A stretch of 64,000 nucleotides of DNA, from assembly GCA_035041965.1 (NCBI GenBank), contig JAPYMA010003028.1:1-64000 (forward strand), written 5' to 3'. Each line of letters opens with the position of its first letter. Position 1 is the first letter of the stretch. Below the pieces are notes generated by a model, which saw only the letters and a list, made by a program, of their open reading frames with translations, searched no databases and had not been told where the DNA came from. Of this stretch, positions 15,349 through 27,244 are shown one piece after another. Both the position numbers and the translations under genes were made by a program. Source of the DNA: Anisakis pegreffii (lineage: Eukaryota > Nematoda > Chromadorea > Rhabditida > Anisakidae).

Positions 15349-18300
15349 GGGCGATTTCGCTTAGTTGAGGAGGAATAGCTATTTTATTAAAGCTATCTCA
15401 ACTAGCGCTGAGGTGCTCATTGATATGCAATAGATCACTATAGATCAACAGATATTATACATTACTATGGAAATATGTGTTTGATACATTCAAGCCTGCT
15501 GTCTTCTCAAGTTTGCCTAGAAACATATCAATTTTTGTGTACCATTAAATTGAGCAGAATCTCTGCTTTCTAAAAATGAAAAGTTTGCCGGAAAATTCCG
15601 CCTCTGCTAGGAGATATAGCTATTTTTCTGATGCTATAAGGGTTGGCACATTCAAACCTAAAGTACCCTCAGCTTTGACCAGTAACATATCAATTTCTTC
15701 ACACCGATCGATCGAGCAGAATCTCTGCATTCAGAAAAATATATATTTTGTCGGGCGATTTCGCTTAGTTGAGGTGGAATAGCTATTTTATTAAAGCTAT
15801 CTCAACTAGCGCTGAGGTGCTCATTGATATGCAATAGATCACTATAGATCAACAGATATTATACATTACTATGGAAATATGTGTTTGATACATTCAAGCC
15901 TGCTGTCTTCTCAAGTTTGCCTAGAAACATATCAATTTTTGTGTACCATTAAATTGAGCAGAATCTCTGCTTTCTAAAAATGAAAAGTTTGCCGGAAAAT
16001 TCCGCCTCTGCTAGGAGATATAGCTATTTTTCTGATGCTATAAGGGTTGGCACATTCAAACCTAAAGTACCCTCAGCTTTGACCAGTAACATATCAATTT
16101 CTTCACACCGATCGATCGAGCAGAATCTCTGCATTCAGAAAAATATATATTTTGTCGGGCGATTTCGCTTAGTTGAGGTGGAATAGCTATTTTATTAAAG
16201 CTATCTCAACTAGCGCTGAGGTGCTCATTGATATGCAATAGATCACTATAGATCAACAGATATTATACATTACTATGGAAATATGTGTTTGATACATTCA
16301 AGCCTGCTGTCTTCTCAAGTTTGCCTAGAAACATATGAATTTTTGTGTACCATTAAATTGAGCAGAATCTCTGCTTTCTAAAAATGAAAAGTTTGCCGGA
16401 AAATTCCGCCTCTGCTAGGAGATATAGCTATTTTTCTGATGCTATAAGGGTTGGCACATTCAAACCTAAAGTACCCTCAGCTTTGACCAATAACATATCA
16501 ATTTCTTCACACCGATCGATCGAGCAGAATCTCTGCATTCAGAAAAACATATATTTTGTCGGGCGATTTCGCTTAGTTGAGGAGGAATAGCTATTTTATT
16601 AAAGCTATCTCAACTAGCGCTGAGGTGCTCATTGATATGCAATAGATCACTATAGATCAACAGATATTATACATTACTATGGAAATATGTGTTTGATACA
16701 TTCAAGCCTGCTGTCTTCTCAAGTTTGCCTAGAAACATATGAATTTTTGTGTACCATTAAATTGAGCAGAATCTCTGCTTTCTAAAAATGAAAAGTTTGC
16801 CGGAAAATTCCGCCTCTGCTAGGAGATATAGCTATTTTTCTGATGGTGTAGGGGTTGGCACATTCAAACCTAAAGTACCCTCAGCTTTGACCAGTAACAT
16901 ATCAATTTCTTCACACCGATCGATCGAGCAGAATCTCTGCATTCAGAAAAACATATATTTTGTCGGGAGATTTCGCTTAGTTGAGGAGGAATAGCTATTT
17001 TATTAAAGCTATCTCAACTAGCGCTGAGGTGCTCATTGATATGCAATAGATCACTATAGATCAACAGATATTATACATTACTATGGAAATATGTGTTTGA
17101 TACATTCAAGCCTGCTGTCTTCTCAAGTTTGCCTAGAAACATATCAATTTTTGTGTACCATTAAATTGAGCAGAATCTCTGCTTTCTAAAAATGAAAAGT
17201 TTGCCGGAAAATTCCGCCTCTGCTAGGAGATATAGCTATTTTTCTGATGCTATAAGGGTTGGCACATTCAAACCTAAAGTACCCTCAGCTTTGACCAGTA
17301 ACATATCAATTTCTTCACACCGATCGATCGAGCAGAATCTCTGCATTCAGAAAAATATATATTTTGTCGGGCGATTTCGCTTAGTTGAGGTGGAATAGCT
17401 ATTTTATTAAAGCTATCTCAACTAGCGCTGAGGTGCTCATTGATATGCAATAGATCACTATAGATCAACAGATATTATACATTACTATGGAAATATGTGT
17501 TTGATACATTCAAGCCTGCTGTCTTCTCAAGTTTGCCTAGAAACATATCAATTTTTGTGTACCATTAAATTGAGCAGAATCTCTGCTTTCTAAAAATGAA
17601 AAGTTTGCCGGAAAATTCCGCCTCTGCTAGGAGATATAGCTATTTTTCTGATGCTGTAAGGGTTGGCACATTCAAACCTAAAGTACCCTCAGCTTTGACC
17701 AGTAACATATCAATTTCTTCACACCGATCGATCGAGCAGAATCTCTGCATTCAGAAAAATATATATTTTGTCGGGCGATTTCGCTTAGTTGAGGTGGAAT
17801 AGCTATTTTATTAAAGCTATCTCAACTAGCGCTGAGGTGCTCATTGATATGCAATAGATCACTATAGATCAACAGATATTATACATTACTATGGAAATAT
17901 GTGTTTGATACATTCAAGCCTGCTGTCTTCTCAAGTTTGCCTAGAAACATATCAATTTTTGTGTACCATTAAATTGAGCAGAATCTCTGCTTTCTAAAAA
18001 TGAAAAGTTTGCCGGAAAATTCCGCCTCTGCTAGGAGATATAGCTATTTTTCTGATGCTATAAGGGTTGGCACATTCAAACCTAAAGTACCCTCAGCTTT
18101 GACCAGTAACATATCAATTTCTTCACACCGATCGATCGAGCAGAATCTCTGCATTCAGAAAAATATATATTTTGTCGGGCGATTTCGCTTAGTTGAGGTG
18201 GAATAGCTATTTTATTAAAGCTATCTCAACTAGCGCTGAGGTGCTCATTGATATGCAATAGATCACTATAGATCAACAGATATTATACATTACTATGGAA

Positions 18301-21300
18301 ATATGTGTTTGATACATTCAAGCCTGCTGTCTTCTCAAGTTTGCCTAGAAACATATGAATTTTTGTGTACCATTAAATTGAGCAGAATCTCTGCTTTCTA
18401 AAAATGAAAAGTTTGCCGGAAAATTCCGCCTCTGCTGGGAGATATAGCTATTTTTCTGATGGTGTAGGGGTTAGCACATTCAAACCTAAAGTATCCTCAG
18501 CTTTGACCAATAACATATCAATTTCTTTACACCGATCGATCGAGCAGAACCTCTGCATTCAGAAAAATATATATTTTGTCGGGCGATTTCGCTCAGTTGA
18601 GGAGGAATAGCTATTTTATTAAAGCTATCTCAACTAGCGCTGAGGTGCTCATTGATATGCAATAGATCACTATAGATCAACAGATATTATACATTACTAT
18701 GGAAATATGTGTTTGATACATTCAAGCCTGCTGTCTTCTCAAGTTTGCCTAGAAACATATCAATTTTTGTGTACCATTAAATTGAGCAGAATCTCTGCTT
18801 TCTAAAAATGAAAAGTTTGCCGGAAAATTCCGCCTCTGCTAGGAGATATAGCTATTTTTCTGATGGTGTAGGGGTTGGCACATTCAAACCTAAAGTACCC
18901 TCAGCTTTGACCAGTAACATATCAATTTCTTCACACCGATCGATCGAGCAGAACCTCTGCATTCAGAAAAATATATATTTTGTCGGGCGATTTCGCTCAG
19001 TTGAGGAGGAATAGCTATTTTATTAAAGCTATCTCAACTAGCGCTGAGGTGCTCATTGATATGCAATAGATCACTATAGATCAACAGATATTATACATTA
19101 CTATGGAAATATGTGTTTGATACATTCAAGCCTGCTGTCTTCTCAAGTTTGCCTAGAAACATATCAATTTTTGTGTACCATTAAATTGAGCAGAATCTCT
19201 GCTTTCTAAAAATGAAAAGTTTGCCGGAAAATTCCGCCTCTGCTAGGAGATATAGCTATTTTTCTGATGCTGTAAGGGTTGGCACATTCAAACCTAAAGT
19301 ACCCTCAGCTTTGACCAGTAACATATCAATTTCTTCACACCGATCGATCGAGCAGAATCTCTGCATTCAGAAAAATATATATTTTGTCGGGCGATTTCGC
19401 TTAGTTGAGGTGGAATAGCTATTTTATTAAAGCTATCTCAACTAGCGCTGAGGTGCTCATTGATATGCAATAGATCACTATAGATCAACAGATATTATAC
19501 ATTACTATGGAAATATGTGTTTGATACATTCAAGCCTGCTGTCTTCTCAAGTTTGCCTAGAAACATATCAATTTTTGTGTACCATTAAATTGAGCAGAAT
19601 CTCTGCTTTCTAAAAATGAAAAGTTTGCCGGAAAATTCCGCCTCTGCTAGGAGATATAGCTATTTTTCTGATGCTATAAGGGTTGGCACATTCAAACCTA
19701 AAGTACCCTCAGCTTTGACCAGTAACATATCAATTTCTTCACACCGATCGATCGAGCAGAATCTCTGCATTCAGAAAAATATATATTTTGTCGGGCGATT
19801 TCGCTTAGTTGAGGTGGAATAGCTATTTTATTAAAGCTATCTCAACTAGCGCTGAGGTGCTCATTGATATGCAATAGATCACTATAGATCAACAGATATT
19901 ATACATTACTATGGAAATATGTGTTTGATACATTCAAGCCTGCTGTCTTCTCAAGTTTGCCTAGAAACATATGAATTTTTGTGTACCATTAAATTGAGCA
20001 GAATCTCTGCTTTCTAAAAATGAAAAGCATGCCGGAAAATTCCGCCTCTGCTAGGAGATATAGCTATTTTTCTGATGGTGTAGCGGTTGGCACATTCAAA
20101 CCTACCGTACCCTCAGCTTTGACCAATAACATATCAATTTCTTTACACCGATCGATCGAGCAGAACCTCTGCATTCAGAAAAATATATATTTTGTCGGGC
20201 GATTTCGCTCAGTTGAGGAGGAATAGCTATTTTATTAAAGCTATCTCAACTAGCGCTGAGGTGCTCATTGATATGCAATAGATCACTATAGATCAACAGA
20301 TATTATACATTACTATGGAAATATGTGTTTGATGCATTCAAGCCTGCTGTCTTCTCAAGCTTGCACAGAAACATAGCGATTTTTTTGTACCGTTGGATTG
20401 AGCAGAATCTCTGCTTTCTAAAAATGAAAAGTTTGCCGGAAAATTCCGCCTCTGCTAGGAGATATAGCTATTTTTCTGATGGTGTAGCGGTTGGCACATT
20501 CAAACCTACCGTACCCTCAGCTTTGGCCAGTAACATATCAATTTCTTCACACCGATCGATCGAGCAGAATCTCTGCATTCAGAAAAATATATATTTTGTC
20601 GGGCGATTTCGCTTAGTTGAGGTGGAATAGCTATTTTATTAAAGCTATCTCAACTAGCGCTGAGGTGCTCATTGATATGCAATAGATCACTATAGATCAA
20701 CAGATATTATACATTACTATGGAAATATGTGTTTGATACACTCAAGCCTGCTGTCTTCTCAAGTTTGCCTAGAAACATATCAATTTTTGTGTACCATTAA
20801 ATTGAGCAGAATCTCTGCTTTCTAAAAATGAAAAGTTTGCCGGAAAATTCCGCTTCTGCTAGGAGATATAGCTATTTTTCTGATGGTGTAGGGGTTGGCA
20901 CATTCAAACCTAAAGTACCCTCAGCTTTGACCAGTAACATATCAATTTCTTCACACCGATCGATCGAGCAGAATCTCTGCATTCAGAAAAATATATATTT
21001 TGTCGGGCGATTTCGCTTAGTTGAGGTGGAATAGCTATTTTATTAAAGCTATCTCAACTAGCGCTGAGGTGCTCATTGATATGCAATAGATCACTATAGA
21101 TCAACAGATATTATACATTACTATGGATATATGTGTTTGATTCATTCAAGCCTGCTGTCTTCTCAAGTTTGCCTAGAAACATATCAATTTTTGTGTACCA
21201 TTAAATTGAGCAGAATCTCTGCTTTCTAAAAATGAAAAGTTTGCCGGAAAATTCCGCTTCTGCTAGGAGATATAGCTATTTTTCTGATGGTGTAGGGGTT

Positions 21301-21838
21301 GGCACATTCAAACCTACCGTAACCTCAGCTTTGACCAGTAACATATCAATTTCTTTACACCAATCGATCAAACAGAATCTCTGCATTCAGAAAAATATAT
21401 ATTTTGTCGGGCGATTTCGCTTAGTTGAGGTGGAATAGCTATTTTATTAAAGCTATCTCAACTAGCGCTGAGGTGCTCATTGATATGCAATAGATCACTA
21501 TAGATCAACAGATATTATATATTACTATGGAAATATGTGTTTGATACACTCAAGCCTGCTGTCTTCTCAAGTTTGCCTAGAAACATATCAATTTTTGTGT
21601 ACCATTAAATTGAGCAGAATCTCTGCTTTCTAAAAATGAAAAGTTTGCCGGAAAATTCCGCCTCTGCTAGGAGCTTTAGCTATTTTTCTGATGCTATAAG
21701 GGTTGGCATATTCAAAGCTAAAGTACCCTCAGCTTTGACCAGTATCATATTGATGTTTGCACATTGTTCGATTTGGTTGAGGAGATTCAGTTATTTTCGG
21801 AATGCTATACGGGTTGGTATATTCAAGACTACCGTAAT
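15349..21838 (+). repeat. Tandem array of about sixteen 404-bp units
   Basis: Near-identical 404-bp units recur at exact spacing; the AAAATGAAAAGTTTGCCGG landmark begins a short frame at 15576, 15980, 16384 and so on to 21636. Each unit is itself two diverged halves of about 200 bp sharing GAGCAGAATCTCTGC and ACATATCAATTT, and contains an imperfect hairpin around TAGTTGAG...CTCAACTA. The last unit decays after about 21660. Each unit holds an open 68-codon frame, but 404 is not a multiple of three and the frame is interrupted, so I read it as satellite-like rather than coding. Confidence 0.95.
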
Positions 21839-22700
21839 CTGATCGTTGATACACCTCTGACTTCTTCAGATAAATATATGCTTTATTAGAGCGTTATAGG
21901 CGTTATGATGTGTGAATACGTTGTCGGCCTGAGTTTTGCCCATTATCGTTACGAATGTTTCTGTTTCGTTCGAAAACCGGGCGATGATTCATATTATATT
22001 TCTCCTTAATCGGTTCAGGTTTCCTAATGTTTTCGGTCATAATGCAGTTCCATCTAGGCGACATTGGCTAAGCCATGCTGATATCTTTACGGTTAACTCG
22101 ACCCCATTATTTGGCCATCCGTCACCACATGGTCTTAATATTTTGCGCATTTGCTCAGTTTTCTGTTTGTGGTTATGTTGTTTCGTTCTCGGGAATTGGG
22201 AATGTATTTTTCCTTATAATTTTTGTGAACGATGGAAACCTAGCTCTTCAAATCGTTTTCGCATTGATATTTTGCTGATTTTGTTAGGTCATTGCTAGAC
22301 GACTTCATGTGATTGTGTTTAGAGCTGTAGTTGTGGTAGAAAATCCAGTAGTGCTTTATCCAGATTTAAAATATTTGTCGGTATCCATGCTTGAAAATAT
22401 CACTGAAACATCTGTCCCAATCTCAGATTCATTCCATTTAAATACATCGATCTCTCAATGCCTCTTTTCTCCAACTCGCTTGATGCATTTCTGATTTGAA
22501 TTTCGCGCAAATTTTCATCAATTTTCTCGAAAGTCCTGTGCACGTGTGTATGTGTGCATGTTTGCGTGAAGGATCGCAGTTGGTCAGTTGTGTAGTGTAA
22601 TCGTACGTATAGAATATGTGAGCTTTTTTTCATTGAAGTGTTCATATTCTCGTGTCAATTTTACTCGTCACCATTTTGGGTTTGTGCGCGTGGTGCGGTA
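21839..22700. other. Unassigned sequence after the array
   Basis: A 120-codon open frame exists at 21936-22298 with hydrophobic stretches, but it has no recognisable domain and no splice context. I see no supported gene. Confidence 0.35.
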
Positions 22701-22710
22701 TTGTGCCGGT

Positions 22711-22801
22711 AGTTTTTGCGTAGGGGTATTTTACGTAGGGGTATTCCGTTAGCTTTTGTGTAGGGTATTCCGTTAGCTTTTTCTGTAGGGGTATTCCGTT
22801 T
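22711..22801 (+). repeat. Short minisatellite GTAGGGGTATTCCGTTAGCTTT
   Basis: Four imperfect copies of a phrase around GTAGGGGTATTCCGTTAGC occur in about 90 bases, with variable spacing of about 18-32 bases. Confidence 0.75.
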
Positions 22802-24990
22802 GAATGCTTGAATTAAAGGTTCAATTCATTAAAAATTAAATTAAAATGCAGTTACGATTAAAAATTCATCGAATCAGATAGTGATCTGAAGGCATAGGAT
22901 AGTAGTTAATCAACATGGTTTTGTTGGACGCTTTGTGGGATTAATGACTCGATATTGTTCGATGATTGTTACGTTATGGCGTGCTGATTTGTCATATTTG
23001 TCATAATGACGGCTGCTATTTTATGATGAATGAATATATTTTAAGATGGCCAACACGCGAGGAAAATGCCCGTTGATAGGGCTCTCAATCATCGACAGCT
23101 TTCTTAAATGGCGAGTGTTTACAATTAATTGTCATCCATCAATCGAAAGTTATTTCAGTTTTTGTTATACTTTATATTGATACTTGTTATACTTTATGTT
23201 TGTGATATCGTATCTATTTTCGCCTATTACTGGATCGTTCCAAACAATAAGCATATATTGTCTCATTTTCAGGATTTTTGTAATCGCGTGGGACGTCTCT
23301 TCAGCCCTTCAAGAGGGCGAAAATGGATCATTATTTATTATAATAGCAATTATTTATTTATCAAAATGGATTATTAAGCAATAAAGTAAACAAGAACGAC
23401 AATGGAATATTTATGGATTTATTAATACTAAATGGAATTACTACAATAATTTTATGAATTCAACAATAGCAACGCAGCGCATGGAAGCGCTCAGGCTTGT
23501 TTAGAGACATATTTTCATCTTTTTTTCAACTTCTTTATTTAATATAGGGAAAAAATAAATGAGCCGTGGTCGAATGACCACATTTGAATAATTCTTTTTT
23601 TTCTTTGAACTTCTTAGGGAAACGAAATAAAATTGAGACGTGGTCAGTGACCACATTTTGCATGCTTTCGTTTTCATTTATATGTTTATTTGTAAATACT
23701 CTAAATGTGTTGTATATTGTGAAGTTTTTGTAAATATTTTATTTGTAAATATTTATTTGTAATTGCTGATTAATTGTAAATGTTTATGTAAATATTGATT
23801 ATTTGTAACTATTAGTTTTGTGAACATTTATTTGTAAATATTTCATCATATTTCGTATTTCGTATTAACTATGTATAGGTCGAGTATATGGCACTATTGG
23901 TTGTATGTATGTGACAGTAGCATGTGACAATTGTTTGTTGTATTGAATATCAAAAATTTATTATACTTCGCTGTAATTATGGTTTGAAGAGGCGCGATGC
24001 AAGTTTAAGTGGGGGGTTTTTTTAGGTAACATACAGAATTATTGTTGTCATTGTAAAATCGTGACACTTGTGATGTTGATATTGTATAATGTCATATTGC
24101 CATATACTCAAGTGCCCTATTGGAGAGTCCAATACAAACAATCTTTGGTCCTAGATTTAAAGGTACTTGAAGTCAAATGGATTTCACGTCACTCCCCCCC
24201 CTCCGAGTTTTTAGGGATAAGGGTCCGGTTGGGTTGAGAATTTTGTAACTCATGTTTTATCAATAATTTTTAAAATTATCTATGCTTGTTATTAATGTGT
24301 TATTGTTAATCATTAATGTTATTATTAATTATTAATGATATTAATGCTTGTTATATGATTACTTTTTTCATTGTATTATGTTAGAATTATATTTTATAAG
24401 ATCCTGTAAATATGCACTTTTTTTAAATAATTGCTTTGGGTAGGGCGACGAAGAGATGTGGCACGTGATGACCCACTATCTTCTTAGCCAGAGGTAGGGA
24501 CTTGGACTCTATATAATACCGGCCCAACCCACCCAATCAAATAAAATTCACTTTTTTTTTCGTGGGCGCCCTCTTCATTCCCCCAATCTGGACTCGGATG
24601 TTTGAATGCGCGCTGGACTCTTAATTAAGTGCTAGCTTAGTTGATAGTTTGAGCATTTAGATAGTGTGACTTCGACCATGTGTTTGAATCTTAATGTAAG
24701 GTTAATACTTAAACTGAAGTAAAAGGATCAGACTGAGTTAAAACGGACATTGCCAATGCATGTCTGTGAGTTGAATTTATTGCAATCTTATTTGTCATTA
24801 TTATTGCTTAACTTCAAATAGTCTTGTGAAAGAGTAAACTTGACTGAGCTTCATTCTATTTGGACATAGGTTGGACAAGAACCTTTTTCATAACAGCTCT
24901 AATTATGACTCAAATTTCCATGTGATCTTGAGTGGGGATGATTTGACACAGCCTTCTTCCTAACCTAGACGCAAATTATGTTTAAGTTTC
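22802..24990. other. Repeat-rich non-coding stretch
   Basis: Contains small hairpins GTGGTCGAATGACCAC (about 23568) and GTGGTCAGTGACCAC (about 23640), a block of TTTGTAAATA-like phrases at 23690-23870, and a C-run near 24194. A TATATAATACC box near 24510 is followed by AATAAA, which may be a decayed LTR or promoter. No coding gene is supported. Confidence 0.4.
23690..23870 (+). repeat. Degenerate TTTGTAAATA repeat block
   Basis: Many closely spaced imperfect copies of ATTTGTAAATATTT-like phrases. Similar wording occurs near 3060-3110. Confidence 0.65.
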
Positions 24991-25079
24991 ACTAAGCTTG
25001 AGCAAACCTGCATTGCATCAATAGCCTCCAATTTAGGTGTCTTTTGTTGGGGTAGCGTGGGCTGTTTGATAGAACTCAA

Positions 25080-26720
25080 CAACTTCGCAGGTGTGCGGCC
25101 TCCACATCATTCAGCCAATCGTCGAGCACTCGTGCAAATAATTCAGTTTCGATAAGATTCTGAGCATTCTTTTCCAAAACCGGTTTCTCAGAAGCACCCC
25201 TATTTTGAGTCTCAATAGCTCATTTAGTGCTGAAATTGTTTAAATGTTACGCAAGCGGCTTGAAGTACAGCCTAGTTTCTGTTCGTGTAGCAAACATGAG
25301 TCACCTAGTCCAATCTAAGCCTCAAATACAGGTTATTGAAAGTACTTAGTTTTTGGAGACACAGGTGATTTTTTGAGAATGGACTGGCTCTAGCACTGAG
25401 CGTAGATAATATTTATACTGGCGTGTATCCCAATCAAAATTTGAGTTTGAGAAAAACGTAGGGTATGGAGCGCTTTATGAGCTTAACGGTAGGTCTGGAA
25501 AGTTCGCCTGGACCGCTCACCATGAGAGTCGAGTTGCTAAAGGGTGACTCGAATAAATTCTTTTATGTTATCATTCGTGCAGCCAGTGGTCATTTTAATA
25601 AGCAAATTTTGAATGCGCGGGTGTTCCCAACCTGTCAAACTGCCGACAAGAGGGGCTAGGTTAAAGTAAATGCGACAGGCGTTCCCCGCCTACCGGCAGT
25701 TTCGGCGAATCGGGGAGAATTAAACTAAAATGTGTTGACGATGCTTGCCCGAGTATCGTTAGCACTCATTCTCCGAAATATTATACGGGCGATCCCGGCC
25801 TGGGAAAGGCGCCAATTTGACCGGGGATAGGGAATGCGCGTAAGTTGGCCTAAGTAGTGCCGTTGGGCATTTGCTTAGGTAACGAGGGTTCCCGGACTCA
25901 CCGTGCGCACTTTCCCATCAGGGGGGAATTATCATCGGGTTGGCCATTGACTGCACATATGAAATTAGTTCATTTCGTTACAGTTTTGTAAAATGTAGTA
26001 TAAAATTGAGAAATCTCTCTGGTGTTTGTGGTTACTCGCCGAAGCTTATCTATTGCTAGGTTCATATTGGCGTCCATACAATTCGATCGGTATTGTCCTT
26101 ACTTCCTTTGCCAGTATAATTATTATCTATCGCCAGTGCTACCGGAACAGTTCGATAAAATTTTATCTCATCTGTATCTTCGAAAATTGATCATTTTCGG
26201 AAACTTATATTTTCAGCTGAGGTTGAACCAGGTAGCTGTGATTTGTTGACGCATGGGGGCAAGACTTTCCTCTGAGCCGCTAGCTTAAGATCTCTTCTTC
26301 TTAGAAATGGCTAAGCTGCAGAGACTGAAAGTGAGGTGCTTTTCAGAAGTCAGTTTCTTTACAATCTTCGAAAATTCGGGCGATTGCTGAAAGATTTGGA
26401 AGCGGGACTATGCTGAGAGTTATTGTGTTTTGATTTAATGGCATACTGCCTTACAAACGTTCCCTGTCGTTGATATTCTGGTGGAGTTCAGCTTTTATAA
26501 GTTTTCTCGATTTCTTTAATTGCAGACTGAACAACTCACCTAAATGAATGATTAGTTAGGGTTCACAAAACGTTAGCGTTGCTATTAAAAATATCGTCTT
26601 GTTCTAGCATTGTAAGTTTAGTTATTTACGCCACATCTTCACAATGTTCCAAGATCTTTTTTGTAGTCAGGGAAAACAAGAAATGTGGGGCAGTTAGCAT
26701 TAAGAGGACAGCACTGTAAC
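25080..26720 (+). repeat. Tandem segmental duplication, copy A (includes structured core)
   Basis: From the CATCATTCAGC phrase near 25105 to a GTGGGGCAGTTAGC phrase near 26685, the sequence is matched in order by 27245-28560. Flanks are diverged and carry indels; the centre is identical. Confidence 0.8.
25425..25966 (+). ncRNA. Candidate structured RNA, copy A (unknown family)
   Basis: Seen: a GC-rich island of about 540 bases, identical as far as I can compare by eye to 27504-28045, while both flanks have diverged. Self-complementary pairs in order: ATGGAGCG 25465-25472 with CGCTCACCAT 25514-25523, enclosing GGTC 25492/GACC 25511; TCGAGT 25529/ACTCGA 25547; AAACTGCCG 25637/CGGCAGTTT 25694; CCTGTC 25631/GACAGG 25674; CCCCG 25684/CGGGG 25711; GCCCG 25747/CGGGC 25786; ATCCCGG/CCGGGGAT 25792-25828; CCTAAG 25849/CTTAGG 25874 with inner TGCC/GGCA. 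I do not recognise rRNA, snRNA, SRP or RNase P signatures. Alternatives: a recent gene conversion, a transposon core, or a very recent duplication with unevenly decayed flanks. The strand is assumed from the sense in which the hairpins were read. Confidence 0.5.
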
Positions 26721-26734
26721 TATTAGGGATCAAA

Positions 26735-26800
26735 GTACCGTATTTTTCGGGCTGTGAGACGCACTTAAAAGTCCGGAGCGTCTTATATATGAAATAATTC
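26735..26800 (+). mobile_element. Fragment resembling a DNA-transposon terminal repeat
   Basis: ACCGTATTTTTCGGGCTGTG followed by AGACGCACTTAAAAGTCCGG and CGTCTTATATATG resembles, from memory, the widespread animal transposon end CCGTATTTTTCGGACTATAAG...CGCAC, often assigned to IS4EU/ISL2EU-type elements. No matching second end or transposase was found, so this is a solo end or remnant. Confidence 0.4.
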
Positions 26801-27244
26801 TGATTACCGACCTCGTAGTGATTTTGTATGGCATGCGGCGCTACGTTAAGGTTTGTGGGTACATTGTGGCGAAAGGCTCGTTATCTTCGAGTTACGAAAA
26901 AAACAGAACGTCAGTGATCTAATTGCTTGTAACTGTTTTGTCTGCATTGACTGTCGCCTGAAGAACCGGAAATTTCGTGGATTTCCGAACGCTCAGGCTG
27001 TAAAAGAATTAGTGCAATACCTGTTGATCTCAAGCTTGTCCTCTTCTAAGAACAGGGCGAAAACTTATGATTAGCATAGTTCCTTCTGTCGAGAGTCTAC
27101 AAGGATGTTTGGGTGGCGTTGCTTGAATAAATTTTTGATTTACACTGCCAGATTGCGTCAAAAATGTTCTCCGTCCCTCTTCTTTTGTCTGAATGCTCTC
27201 AAATGTTTCAAGGTCTCTTTCATCGTCGTAATTCTGTCTAACCA

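Noticed and set aside
15576..21842. Sixteen near-identical 68-codon open frames, one per 404-bp unit
   Set aside because: Conservation follows from recent tandem amplification. The unit length is not a multiple of three, and there is no domain, signal peptide or splice context, so coding is not supported.
21936..22298. 120-codon frame beyond the satellite array
   Set aside because: No domain, no conserved motif and no supporting splice or promoter signals.
25465..25659. Open frame of 64 codons starting MERFMSLTVGLESS, identical at 27544
   Set aside because: It lies inside the structured core, where the whole DNA is identical, so frame conservation carries no information. No family resemblance.
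25849..25879. CCTAAG/CTTAGG stem resembling the nematode telomere repeat complement, hinting at a telomerase RNA template
   Set aside because: Only seven bases match and they sit in a paired stem, not in an accessible template; chance is sufficient.
25791..25935. Possible 5S rRNA, SRP RNA or U1-like similarity in the structured core
   Set aside because: Only short phrases such as CGGCCTGGGAA agree; the conserved ends and internal signatures of these RNAs are absent.
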